From: Clytia hemisphaerica
Lineage: Eukaryota; Cnidaria; Hydrozoa; Leptothecata; Clytiidae
Length of the DNA: 64,000 bases
NCBI GenBank assembly: GCA_902728285.1
Contig: CACVBU010001102.1
Coordinates: 620,001 to 684,000 of the forward strand
Direction of reading: 5' to 3'
Below the pieces are notes generated by a model, which made no database searches, was not told the origin of the DNA, and saw only the letters and a program-made list of their open reading frames with translations. This document shows positions 1-11,600 of the stretch, piece after piece. Within the stretch, counting starts at the first letter, position 1; each line of letters starts with the position of its first letter. A program made the position numbers and the translations under genes.

Positions 1-2224
1 CTCAAAGTTCAAAATTTTTCTAGTAATGATGATAAACCAGAACCACGTTCCAAATTCAACGCTTTGAATTTCTTCTCAGATGAAATTGATTGGAATAAGT
101 TAAAGGAAGATTTGAATCAAATTGACTGGGATGTAAAACTTAACAGTGATGATCCACAAGAAATTCTTGAAAGTATCAATCAAATATGTTTGGACGTATG
201 CAGAGGACGAATACCAATCAGAACAACCAAAGATACCAGGAAGAAATCAAAAGTTGAAAGATATCGCCGATCTCTTACGAAAAGAAGAAGAAAAATTACA
301 AAGCAATTTTTAAAATGCACGTCCCAATCAAAGAAGACTAAAATAACAAAGGAACTTTTGACAATTGAAAAGGACTTACAAAAATCATTTAGGGATTCCA
401 AGTGTTATGTTGAAAATATAGCAATCAATTCCATAAAGAAAAACTCAAAATATTTCTTTGCTTATGCGAGAAAGAAAGCAAAGATAAAAACGAAAATTGG
501 CCCTCTGCTGAACACAAATGGTGAATTGACGCAACGAAGCAAAGAAATGGCTGAAATTCTGTCAAGACAATATGTTTCCGTCTTCAGTGCACCAAAACCA
601 TTCGATATAATACAGAGTGAAAATGATGAAGTCAACGTAGATATCATTTCAGATCTACAAGTTACAGAAGATGATTTAATAAAAGCAATCAACGATCTGT
701 CCCAAACTGCAGCACCAGGTCCCGATGGTTTCCCTGCAACCTTTCTCAAACAATGCAAAGAAGAACTTTCTATTCCTCTTTGTATCCTCTGGAGACAAAG
801 TTTGGACAAAGGGATTGTCCCAGACGAACTTAAAAGATGCACAATCACACCAATCCACAAAGGAGGTAGCAGATCACTGGCATCAAATTATAGACCAGTA
901 GCCCTAACATCCCATGTCATCAAGATATTTGAAAAAGTACTCAGAGCACATATTGTAAAGCACATGGATGAAAATAATCTGTTCAATCCCAATCAACATG
1001 GATTCAGAAGCGGGCGTTCATGTTTGAGTCAGCTTTTGGAACAATATGACCTGATACTAAATATATTGGACGAAGATGCTAATGCGGATGTTGTGTACCT
1101 AGATTTTTCAAAGGCTTTTGACAAAGTAGACCATTCAATTGTCCTACGAAAAATAAAGAAACTAGGAATAGATGGAAAATTATTACAGTGGCTAAAGTCC
1201 TTCCTAACAGAGAGAAAACAATCAGTGCTAGTGAATGGTGTCACTTCTGAATCACAACAGGTCATTTCAGGAGTCCCTCAAGGTAGTGTTTTGGGACCTT
1301 TGATTTTCCTCATATTGATTGGGGATATTGACAAGGAAGTGGTGCACAGCTTTCTCAAATCCTTCGCTGATGACACTCGCGCCACAAAGGAAGTCAAAAC
1401 TCTAGAAGATGCTGTCCTACTTCAAAAAGATCTTGATAGAATATATAAATGGACGGATGACAACAACATGAAGCTGAATGATATAAAATTTGAACTCTTG
1501 CGCTATGGAAAAAACCATGAGATCAAGACTCAAACAAGCTATACATCACCGTCTGGTGTTGAGATTGAAAACAAAGATGTTGTGAAAGACCTTGGAATCC
1601 TTATGGACAGTAATTGCACATTTCAGAAGCAAATTACTGCAGTAATCGAAAAGGCTAAAAACTTAACATCTTGGATCCTGAGAACTTTTTCTTCACGATC
1701 TTTAAATTGTATGACCGTACTATATAAATCATTGGTGATACCAATATTAGAATATTGCTCCGTTCTGTGGAGCCCAAATGCAGTTGGTCTCATTCAGAGA
1801 CTTGAAGATATTCAAAAGTCCTTCTTACGAAAGATAAATGGCACCCCAAACAATTATTGGGAGTGTCTAAAACAGACAAAAATTTACTCACTTCAAAGGC
1901 GAAGAGAACGCTACAGAATAATGTACGTCTGGAAGGTGATGGAAAAGATTGTACCTACTGTAAATGGTATCAAAACCACTGAAAACCCCCGGCTGGGCCG
2001 GATGTGTACACTGTCAATTCCAAAGAACCAAACATCAAGGTGCAAAACTTTTTAATGCTATGCCAAAGAGCATCAGAAACCTCAAAAACATTTCTACCGA
2101 TAAATTCAAAAGAGCCCTGGACACACACCTTAAGTCTATCCCAGATGAACCCCAGATCCATGGATATACTGGGTGCAGGAGAGCTAATTCCAATTCAATA
2201 ATTGACATGAAAAATATCTGCTGA
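1..2224 (+). pseudogene. LINE ORF2 fragment: reverse transcriptase, one frameshift
   Basis: The reading frame is open from base 1; no ATG is required because this is the continuation of ORF2. It shows the non-LTR reverse transcriptase blocks in order: APGPDG (about 713), a YRPVALTS block (about 890), DFSKAFDKVDH (about 1101), SGVPQGSVLGPL (about 1270) and the catalytic FADD (about 1366). The typical LEYCSVLWSP and coiled C-terminal region follows. The frame ends at 2055, but the expected C-terminus (FNAMPKSIRNL, IPDEPQ) continues one frame over to 2224, so a single indel lies at about 2028-2045. Catalytic residues are intact, but the copy is disabled by that frameshift unless it is a sequencing error. 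Confidence 0.9.
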
Positions 2225-2325
2225 GATTCTTTTTCTCTCGACAGATTGATCACACAGAGGCGTGGTTCACCAAGAACCTTACCTGAAGCAGGATGCTCGA
2301 ACAACCACACAAGTAACACAAGTAA
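1..2325 (+). mobile_element. 5'-truncated CR1/L2-like LINE, 3' part
   Basis: Non-LTR retrotransposon running in from the left edge. It comprises the end of ORF2 (reverse transcriptase and C-terminal domain) and a short 3' UTR ending near 2325 in degenerate repeats of acacaagta, as CR1-type elements end in short tandem repeats rather than poly(A). Immediately after it begins a repeat block that recurs at 3.3 kb. The upstream endonuclease part is outside the window, so truncation relative to full length cannot be judged. Confidence 0.9.
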
Positions 2326-2753
2326 GTATATGCATGATACAGTAATTATGCATGGCTCTATCATTGTTTTTGCAAAGCGAATTTATGAGCGAAGCAGTTT
2401 TGCTATATTGTGCACGTACCTTTAACTTCTATCCCAAGCGAAAATTTGCTATAAAATTTGCTATATAAATCATATCTTCAAACCGATGATTTTATCAAAA
2501 TTATTATTATATAATAAAATATAATATTCAGAAACTTGGACCTTTTCACAGAATTTCAAAAAATCTGTTAGTTTTAGAGATATATTGAAAAGGTTTGCGT
2601 TTCACATTCCCATACCAAACGCAAGTGCAAGTAGTAGTGGTGGATTTTCTTGGGTTTTTTTCTTCATCTTTAATGTTTAAACAAAAAATTTCGAAAACTT
2701 ACTGTTACTCGATCATGGAATTTGAGATTGGATCAGCATCAGTAAAAAGGTTA
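2326..2753. repeat. Duplicated block, first copy (A+B)
   Basis: About 430 bp that recurs almost unchanged downstream. Part A (2326-2530) recurs at 3345-3526 and 4050-4077, and part B (2530-2753) at 4873-5134. The second copy has extra insertions. The left end of A carries a short palindrome around atgcatgatacagtaattat which is also the core of the MITE at 53.4 kb. No coding potential is supported. Confidence 0.85.
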
Positions 2754-3303
2754 GGGGTCTTCGACAAAAAACTTTCGAATTTTTTATCGGCATCGGGCCG
2801 ATAAGCTTCAGACCCCCTCCCCCCCCTTGCTCTTATCGGCCTAAATTTTTCACATCCAACTTTTACATCTTTGAAAACACAATTTCCTCCAATCTTGTCC
2901 GCCATCGCCTTCCCACCCGTCATCGTTGAATTTTTGTCTATTTGTGCACCAACATTGAGTTTGTTCATACCCGCATTGATATTGTTAATCAAAACGAAAG
3001 TTAAAATGACGGGATGAAGTCGCAACATTTCGAAGGAAAAGGCAGCGCGCTGGCCAATGAAAAATGAGTTTTTTATCAAAGCTATTTCAAAAATGTACTT
3101 TTAAAGTTGCGAATTTGCGCGCAAAGGTGAAAGCAAGTGAAATCATATGCTTTCAGTGGAGTTTGTGGACGAAATCAGAAAGAAATTGGCTGAAAGGATT
3201 TTCGTCTCAATACTTGTTTTTTATCGGTATGTAGTTGGACCCCCCCACCCCCTTATCGGCCCAATGCCGATAAAAAATTCGAAAGTTTTTTGTCGAAGAT
3301 GCC
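2754..3303. mobile_element. MITE, TTA target duplication (PIF/Harbinger-like)
   Basis: 550-bp element with inverted ends of about 48 bp (TCTTCGACAAAAAACTTTCG inward, then a TTTTTTATCGGCAT block on both sides). It is flanked by TTA at 2751-2753 and 3304-3306. A 3-bp TTA duplication with G-rich termini points to the PIF/Harbinger superfamily, by family knowledge. It splits the duplicated block. The long minus-strand reading frame inside it has no recognisable product. Confidence 0.8.
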
Positions 3304-3526
3304 TTAGCAGAAAAACAATGATAAAACCATGCATAATTATTACAATATGCATGATACAGTAATTATGCATGGCTCTATCATTGTTTTTGCAAAGCGAATT
3401 TATGAGCGAAGCAGTTTTGCTATATTGTGCACGTACCTTTAACTTCTATCCCAAGCGAAAATTTGCTATAAAATTTGCTATATAAATCACATCTTCAAAC
3501 CGATGATTTTATCAAAATTATTATTA

Positions 3527-4046
3527 GGCCGATGTAAGTTACATGTGAGTTTACCGTCGTCAACTTACCCGAAAATAGATGCGGCATGATTTCATTATTC
3601 ATTATTCATTATTTTCCCAACAGCACCTTATCCACCATTTCTGCTAACCATTCTCTCTCAAAATAAAAAATTTTGCTTCGCTTCAACCCTACGCATGTTT
3701 TGCGAACGAAAAATAAAGATCGATTGCTACAGTGGCGCTAGATTTGGCAAAAAACTAAAATGGCCGCCAGGGCGGTTAGGCAGATAGATGGGCGTGACGC
3801 CCACTGTAGTTGTAGGATTGAGGGCGGTCACATTTTCTGTAAAAAATCTTCTTTGTTTACCCGTGTTTACTCTGGGAAAAAGGTCATGCGTAGAGACGAT
3901 TTTAACAACAATGGAGGTTGTAGTTGTAAGGAAATATAGAAATAATGAAATTTTGAGCAGTTTATCGAAATAATGAAATTTTCATGCGGGTGCTTTTTAG
4001 AGATGCGGGCGGCCGACGGTAAACTCACATGTGACTTTCATCGGCC
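3527..4046. mobile_element. MITE with GGCCGATG ends and TTA duplication
   Basis: 520-bp element whose ends are inverted over about 33 bp (GGCCGATGTAAGTTACATGT on the left; GGCCGATGAAAGTCACATGT reading in from the right). The target TTA is duplicated at 3524-3526 and 4047-4049. The empty site is visible in the first copy of the surrounding duplication at about 2510, which proves the insertion boundaries directly. PIF/Harbinger-type by 3-bp TTA duplication. Confidence 0.88.
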
Positions 4047-4077
4047 TTATATAATAAAATATAATATTCAGAAACTT

Positions 4078-4872
4078 CAGTGTAGCTGGAACCTCGATAT
4101 TCCAGGATTAGAAAAAGCTATACCTGTTATCTTTTTTCTTTAAAGAATCAACAAGCCATCAACATCGATAAATTACACACATTCCCTCAGAAACTTTTAA
4201 AATTATCTGCCATTATGACTTTCTTGAAGTCGTTCCGAAATTAACCAATCGGGTTAGGTATCAGAATTCCTATGGGAGTTCTTTTCCGAGATTTGTAAAA
4301 TAGCTAAGTCAGCAAAAAAACTTCTCCCGGGGATTTGAGGAATAAACAGAACTGTTATCATTCGTTTTTTATTTAACCGTATATTTAAATTTGCGCTCAA
4401 AAATACTTTAATAAATAAGTTAATAATATTCAAATATACTATTTGTATCCCTCAGAAAATAAACATTTAGACTACCCCCGTGTTTGGACCATTCTATCGG
4501 GGGCGCAAAATAGGGCGGAAACTAAGTAGCAACCTCAGTGCAAGATTGCCGCCTCATCTTTATTCGCCCGCACGAAAACGAGCTAGTCATTTTTTTCTCG
4601 CGCGCTCAAGGGGAAAAGGAAAGTGATCGATATTCTTTGAAGAAAAAACGTCAGAAACAAACCCAAAGACCAAAAGATGTATTTTGTTGTTGAGAATCGA
4701 TCATGTGAAGATGAAAAAATTTCTGCTATGCGTTTTTTTCGGAACGCTGAAAAACTCTAATTTCGATCTTCCTTTAAGGTAAAGAGGTTGCGAGATTTGG
4801 GCTAGCGAGGCAAAAATCGCTAAAAAACTGGTAAAATCGTAATCCTCAAAAATCGAAGTTCCAGCCTCACTG
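4078..4872. mobile_element. 795-bp non-autonomous DNA transposon, AACTT duplication
   Basis: Ends are CAGTGTAGCTGGAACCTCGA and, reading in from the right, CAGTGAGGCTGGAACTTCGA. AACTT is duplicated at 4073-4077 and 4873-4877. The uninterrupted site is seen in the first duplicate at about 2530. CAGTG termini with a 5-bp duplication would fit a hAT-related group, but the assignment is uncertain. No transposase reading frame is visible. Confidence 0.82.
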
Positions 4873-5373
4873 AACTTGGACCTTTTCACAGAATTTCAAA
4901 AAATCTGTTAGTTTTAGAGATATATTGAAAAGGTTTGCGTTTCGCATTCCCATACCAAACGCAAGTGCAAGTAGTAGTGGTGGGTTTTTTCGGGTTTTTT
5001 TTTTATGAAAAAACTTGTGGTTCTAAAAGACGTATATATGCTTCATCTTTAATGTTTAAACAAAAAATTTCGAAAACTTACTGTTACTCGATCATGGAAT
5101 TTGAGATTGGATCAGCATCAGTAAAAAGGTTAGCAAGCACGAGAATCATGAGATGTGATGAAAAGTTTAAAGTGTTGAATTTTCCGGCCTCTTTTCCCCT
5201 TCGCTGCTTCTTCTACCATTTTTAAATTGTAGAAACCACGATGAAACTTTTCTTTCGATTACTAGGGAGGTAATTTGGGTCCTGATATTACGGAGTTAAA
5301 AGCATCGCCTATAAACACATGCGCCACACCTCGACCACCTCTCTCTTCCTTTCTTCGGTGGGTTTTTCGCCTT

Positions 5374-5646
5374 ACACGTCTTTTTTTTTTTAAGAAACAC
5401 ACTTTTAAGAAACATGAGGCTCAGAATGCCTAAAAACTAAGAAACATCTAAGAAACATGCTGAGGCTTAGAATGAGAAAAAAACATTTTTTAATTCGGTT
5501 TTTTATAAGAACCTTCCAATCAAGGCTTAATTATGTCAAAAAGTTTAGAAACATGTAAGAAACATTTAAGGCTCAAAAGGCCGATTTCTTAAGAAACATT
5601 GAGGCTGCTTGGTAAAACTAGTTTCTTAAAAAAAAAAAAAACGTGT
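5374..5646. mobile_element. MITE with ACACG-polyT ends and AAGAAACAT iterations
   Basis: Inverted ends ACACGT followed by a T run and AAGAAAC. The body repeats AAGAAACAT or close variants at least six times, mixed with TGAGGCT. The design (ACANG, T run, iterated short motif) recurs with different motifs at 11.1, 13.2 and 61.2-61.8 kb. Confidence 0.7.
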
Positions 5647-8190
5647 ATTACTCCTTTCATGCTTAGATGTAACCTCCCTCCAAGCTATAAAGGCCCAGGG
5701 GCCTCGGAGGGGGGTGTGCACTCGGGCAAAATGGTCCTCCCCCACCGAGGCCCGGAGCCATATAAGGATCCCTTTTTTAAACCATCGATAGTTTCTCAAA
5801 GGGGTACACCGGTCTGACCACATTTTTTCGAAGGAAAAATAAAATTTACTAATCAAGCAAAATTCTTCTTAATAACTTTAAAACAGACCTGTTTTAGGCG
5901 ATAAAGAAGGACTAATATTAACAAATTTTCGTCCGTTGACACTAACCGGTGGCACCACCTTAGTCAGTCCACTTAGCCCTACCACTTTCATAACGGAGCC
6001 GCGGACAATCGTACAAAAAACGATTTTTTGACAATTTTGATAGTACTTTATTCTTGATATGCGTAAGTCATTTTTCTAGCGGAAACACCCTAAAAATGCC
6101 GGGATTTGACCTCTCTCTGTTACTAAAAATAGAAACACAGAGGTCAAAAACCGGCTTTTTTGGCTGCTTCCGTTAAAGAATATTACGTCATCTTGACCTA
6201 CGCATATCAAGAATAACCAAAATATTAGAGCACAGAATTGAAAAGTTTCCAAAAAGGTGGACACTTCTAAGTAGCGGACACTAACCATATTCCCCAACGG
6301 TGTCCGCTTTGGAGGTTCTACTGTATGTGAAACCATGAACATGGTGAAACTTGTGTTACTAACAACAGCAGCAGAAAATATATACCGCGCTAGAGAACCA
6401 AATGAGAACAACATACTTCAGCTGTATTGGATTGCTTACGTCAGTCAAAACCAGTTGATAATGTATTGTATTATTACACGGGTTATAAACATCTCCAGTC
6501 TAGTGAGGGGGGTTTCACTTTATTGGGCCTTTTTTACCCGGTAAATCGGTATTACCAGAAAAAAACGACGGGATTACGGTATTTCATTTTCTACCGGTAT
6601 CGGTAATTAGGTAATTAGGCTTCCTTTATCGACGGTATTACGGTTAATACTCCTGAACCCCCCCCCTCCCTAGTGATAGATCATGTATTTACTGTACTGT
6701 TTTCGCTGTTTACACTGAACGGTAGGGAATCTATCTTTGTATCTTATCTCTGTTCAAAGTTTCCCGGTGCGGGGAATATGTCGACCGACGGAAACGGGAG
6801 TGTTCCATTGAGGCTCGCAAAATGGAACTTTCGTTCGACTGATTTTTTGAATTTTTTTCCCAAACAAGCGAAAAACTGACTCTGAATGGAACTGAAATCC
6901 CAAAGTATTTCCACTCTTTCCTCAAAATCCCCCAAAAAAGTACCCTACGAGGGGTTGATTCTTTTATTTTGATGTTTTTGCGACCCTACCTAGGACTCAT
7001 AGGGGTGAAGTCCAAGTGACTCCCCCGGGCACAGTTTACACAATCAAGAAGTAAGGTTGGTGAAAAATACTATATTTGCAATAAGACGAAATTTTTTGCA
7101 AAATATCGTGTCAATTATAGCTTAATTGGATTGATTCAGATTTGTTGGATTAAAAAGATTAGAAGTCATTGGAGTGTATCAAAGCTGATTTGATTTTAAT
7201 CAATCGTTACTTGAGATCCTCTTGAGATTCAATAAATTAATGCGCACTTCGAAATGATGAAAAATAAGTGAACATAAAGCAAATGAAGCAAAGTGTTGTT
7301 TTTTACACAAACGGGGAGCTCTCGAAAATGTACTCAAAAACTAAACTAGCGTTACATTCAATCCGTCGTCATATGGCCTCATAATTGGGACCCATATCTT
7401 AAGGTTTTACTTTTTTTCCTGTCTATGAAGAATTTGAAGATTCGCTTCTAGCATCTCTCACAGTTTCAAACTCAATGGTATGTATCCCTATGGTACCTTT
7501 GTTGAGATGTTATTTTATCTAATCGTTATGTCTGTATTTCTCATGACGGATTGAAATGCGCGCTCATTCTTTGTTGAGAACACGCTTTGACATAGACAAT
7601 TGGCATGCAGTTCCGTTTTTTAGCATAACGAACAATAGAATAGACGGTAGTTGTAAAAGTTCAATTAATGATTATTACGTGTGGTGACAGTTTATAAGGG
7701 TTATACATTCTCTGTATTTTGTTTGTAAGCTTTCTCTGTGTGGAAAGTCAGTTTGACGTGAACTGACAGTTTATAGGGTTATATTTTATGTTTTGATATT
7801 AAATCTAAAATCGGTTACATTGCCAAGTAAAGTCTGTTTAACTTTTTAATAATGTTTTTAAATAAGTTCTGTCATACATGAGATGTTATAGGGGGAGAAA
7901 AGTGATCAATCTATCTTTTATATTGATGGTTTGTTTATTCTACCGTCTGACAGTCTAGTCGTGACGAAATGGAAACAGAAAGACAACTCAATTATAGATT
8001 TACACAAATGCTTTACTTTTATACTGGAATTGATTAGTGGTTAAGAGAATAGAGGAAAATCTAAATATCTCTGTAGATGAGAAAAGTGACACGATCATAA
8101 TTATTTTTTACTTTGGTGTTTATTAGGACAGACAGAGGTTAAAACAACACCATTTCATTCTTGCGGCTGCACAGGCTGTACGGTATATTT
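5647..8190. other. Intergenic, no gene seen; transposon fragments
   Basis: No supported gene. At 6285-6322 the sequence ends in a pogo/Tigger-like terminus (reading leftward TACAGTAGAACCTCCAAAGC), with repeated GCGGACAC motifs before it. At about 6496-6675 G/C runs in inverted orientation enclose iterations of GGTATTACGG, probably another small MITE. 5670-5850 is GC-richer, of unknown nature. 7000-8190 is featureless AT-rich sequence. Confidence 0.5.
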
Positions 8191-8199
8191 TGTCAAATA

Positions 8200-8580
8200 C
8201 ATTTATTCGGAAACTGGAAATATATACGGTTTTTTCGTAACACTTTCAACTCAAACCTTGCTAAATCGAGTTTAAAGGCTTGGGGTTGACAACATTTTGA
8301 ATATCTTAGCCAGAGTGTCAGACGTGAACCTTCGTCCAACGAGTTTTCACTACACTTATAAAAATACCTGATTACAAATACTCGTTGCGGCTCTTTGATA
8401 AAATAACGCTTTCCAAGCAAGGAGAAAAGTTTGTCATTTTTAATTGCTCTTTTCTCGGGAATAAGGTAGGTGTTATTATTTTTGCCTTTTGATAACAAAA
8501 TATTTCTATTGTCTTGTGAATACGAAAAGTCTTCGGCAAAAGCAATCATGTTGTTGTTGAGTGAGTTTTGTTCTTAATCA
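8200..8580. repeat. Dispersed repeat R1, copy 1
   Basis: About 300 bp shared with 28150-28383 plus 30533-30605 (a copy split by 2.1 kb of insertions) and in part with 26085-26190. Shared landmarks are gttttcactacacttata, gataaaataacgctttcc and tgttattatttttgcctttt. It ends about 65 bp before the start codon of the gene at 8644, so it makes up the proximal upstream region of that gene. No terminal repeats were identified. Confidence 0.7.
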
Positions 8581-8643
8581 TATCATTATATCTTCGTAGA
8601 CTTCGTAGGATATTCAAAAAAAACGTAAACAACTATATACAAG

Positions 8644-11600
8644 ATGGGTAATTGTTTGTTTTCTTTGGGTTCATGGTTGATAGACACATTAGGTTTTGGA
8701 GTCAAACGAAGCAAAGTTCCCACAGATGACGAAGATGATGATCATATCGATCGAGATGAGATTGTTATCACCAAAATTGAAGAAATGGAAGCATACTGCA
8801 AACCATTAATTTTCTTGCGATTCTGCGGGCAGACAAGTAGTGCAACTGTAAGTACTGATTGATGATAACAAACTTGAACCCAGTCCCTTATTTCGTTCGT
8901 TTTTTAGATTGTAGCACTTCCATCAGTATAATCTAAAAGTTGTGGCTCTGAGTACGAGATTGTGATCTTTATACTCTGGATGTAATCACCCCTCACCCCG
9001 TTTTTTTTGTATACCTATATCTTAGTTCCAATGACCCCCGATGATCCCTCTCAATTTCTTACATCCCTGTCTCAGTTTTTTGGTGTAATCTTATTAGCTT
9101 TCTCCTATTTTTGTACCCCTATCCCAGGTTCCTATTCATTTTCAATTCTTTTTGAAAATTAAATATTATTGTTCTTACAATCTAGGACACGGATACTAAT
9201 GCAGAAAAAGGCCCTCAAAATACCGGATCCTACCTCCAAATGTTGGATGCTTTGATTCGAACCCTCCCTAAAGATGAACTTAAAGAAGGATTCTGTCAAA
9301 CCAAAGCTTTCCAAGGTTTATTATGGAAGATTGCTGATCGAAGACATCGAGATGAAGAATCTGAGCAGAGATGTTATAGGAGATTGCTAAGAGATTCCAA
9401 ACGATTTGAAAAAGTCTTCCTTGAACGTGCAGGTATGAAATCAAATCAGTAGCGTGATGGCATGCCAGGGGGGAGGGGTACCCCTTTGCTTTTTTAAACC
9501 TTAAAATTAGCAGTTTCAGTCAAAAAGAGAAAAAAAAACAAAAATTGTCGTTTCGTCTAAAGATTTAACTTTGCAAAGGGGAGCAAAAAAACAAAAACGA
9601 AAATTTCCTCTCCAGATTTGGTCGACCCATAAGGAACACTATGATCAAATGTCCCATTTCGGACAATGATATTGATGCATTCTACCCAATCAACGGATTA
9701 GAATAGGTGGATTAAGAACTCATAGAAAACACTCCTCGTTAGGTTATCAAACTTTTTTACGAGTTTGCTAGCAATTAAAACTTGATAAGTTGTAAAAAAG
9801 TTGTAAAAAATCATTACTTTCAACATTTTCATTGGTCATTACGTATCACGTGGTACATTTTAAATAAGAAAATGCACTTTTTTAGCCCTTTCTATCCAAT
9901 GCAGAAATTAGCCAAATAATTTGAAATTTATTTTCCTAATTCTAAATACAGTCTTCTTTCACCAGTATGCAACCCATTCGTGACCCATCGATAGTTTCTT
10001 AGTTATAGACCATACGTTAATTTTCACTTATCTGAAGATTGCCATTGACAAAAGATTAAAAATTTACATTAAAACTGGTCTAGCGTTTGTTGATGCTAAA
10101 ACTTAAGTGCAGGATTTAAAATATTTGCAAAATCATCAAAATTGATCGAATCATAGGACAAATTCGTTTTCGAAACTGTATAAATTGGAAAATTGTTCTT
10201 ATAAAAACAATGAAAAAACTAAACGAGGAGTGCGCAGAGTCATTTACAGATTTTTCTTGTAACAATGAGAAGACAATGGATCTCTCTTGGGAGCAACGAG
10301 AGAAGTTAATCCACCTATTCTAATCCGTTGACCCAATATACTTTGAAATTGAGATCTGCAATTCAGTTTCGAGAAGAATGAATTTGAAAAACGAGTCAAA
10401 ACACTCATCGTTATTGACACATGAATTCTACTAAATAATGAAACTTGAAACTTTCTTTTGGGCTCTTAATAATAAGAGGGTACGCAGTAAGGCATCAATT
10501 ATTTGAAAGATGACTGCTAGACCATGACGTTTAACCATTTATTCAGACAGAAAAACCCTTTCACCCTTTCATTTTACGGGCTGAAGAGATGCTGCAGTGA
10601 ATAAATTTTGATAAATTATGTCCCGATTGATTCCGAGAGCAGCTCATACTGTATTAACGCTTGAAAACTGAAGGGGATTCGATCATTATGGTAATGGTTT
10701 TACCTTTTATAAAAACACCAAATTAAAAAACAAGTTTACAGCTTTGGATAATACAGATTATATTCTAAATAGTTTTATGCAACGTGGAGCCATCATGCGG
10801 TTAAATTCGTACAGACAGAATAAACTTTGGACGATAATTGTTGTTCATCTTTTTAGCACGTAGAAGGGAAATAGATTTAATCAATCATAAAAATACCGCT
10901 TAATTGATTCATAGTGCATTATAAAAACACTGGTCTGGAAGGCTTTTTATTGTTAAAAGATCGAGCTTACGTACCAAACCGATTTATTTTGCAAACTTTT
11001 TGATCATGTGATTTGAGAAAATAGACCAATCCTGTAAATCGCAACTTGTCTTTTGTTTGTAACAAAAGATAATTGAACAAAAAGCCAAAACAATACATTG
11101 CCAGACAGGTTATTTATAATGACTATGATTGATTACACGCTTTCTTTTTTTAATAAGAGAGCTGGTTTTTTTCATTTCATGATGGATATTCTTAACTTTT
11201 TGGGGAAAAATTATCCTAAAATATTCTTAAGGTGCACTTTATTTCAAAGAACAATTTTATAAGAACAATGAGGCTCAAAATCCACAATTTACAATAGACG
11301 ATATCGGCTTTCTAAATTCTCCCCGAATGATTACCCATGATGCATTGTTAGGGTTTGGGTTATCGTCCGTGAATTTTTTTGCGCAATGCATCATGGGTAA
11401 TCATTCGGGGAGAATTCGGTAAAGTCGATATCGTCTATTCTTAGGAAAAATGCTGTAAGAGTCGGCATTCTTAGGTTCAGTTGCCGAATTTAATGATGGT
11501 GATAATCTTAGCATATTTCTAATTTTTGGGCTAATTTCATCATGAATATTCTTATAAAAAAGGCGTGTACTTTAGTTTCCAGACATTTCTAAGTTAATGG

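Larger units (their letters stand above)
3307..5134. repeat. Duplicated block, second copy, interrupted twice
   Basis: Second copy of the A+B block. Part A is interrupted by a 520-bp MITE (3527-4046), and a 795-bp element (4078-4872) separates A from B. Removing both restores the order seen at 2326-2753, apart from a short insertion near 5006-5040. About 80 bp at its start (gcagaaaaacaatgataaaa onward) is practically identical to the centre of the MITE at 53378-53556. Confidence 0.8.

Noticed and set aside
2705..3079. 124-codon minus-strand open frame
   Set aside because: It begins in the duplicated block and continues across a MITE boundary, so it cannot be an ancestral gene.
6076..6414. 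112-codon minus-strand open frame with hydrophobic stretches
   Set aside because: It overlaps a pogo-like terminus and repeated GCGGACAC motifs; no conserved domain or start context.
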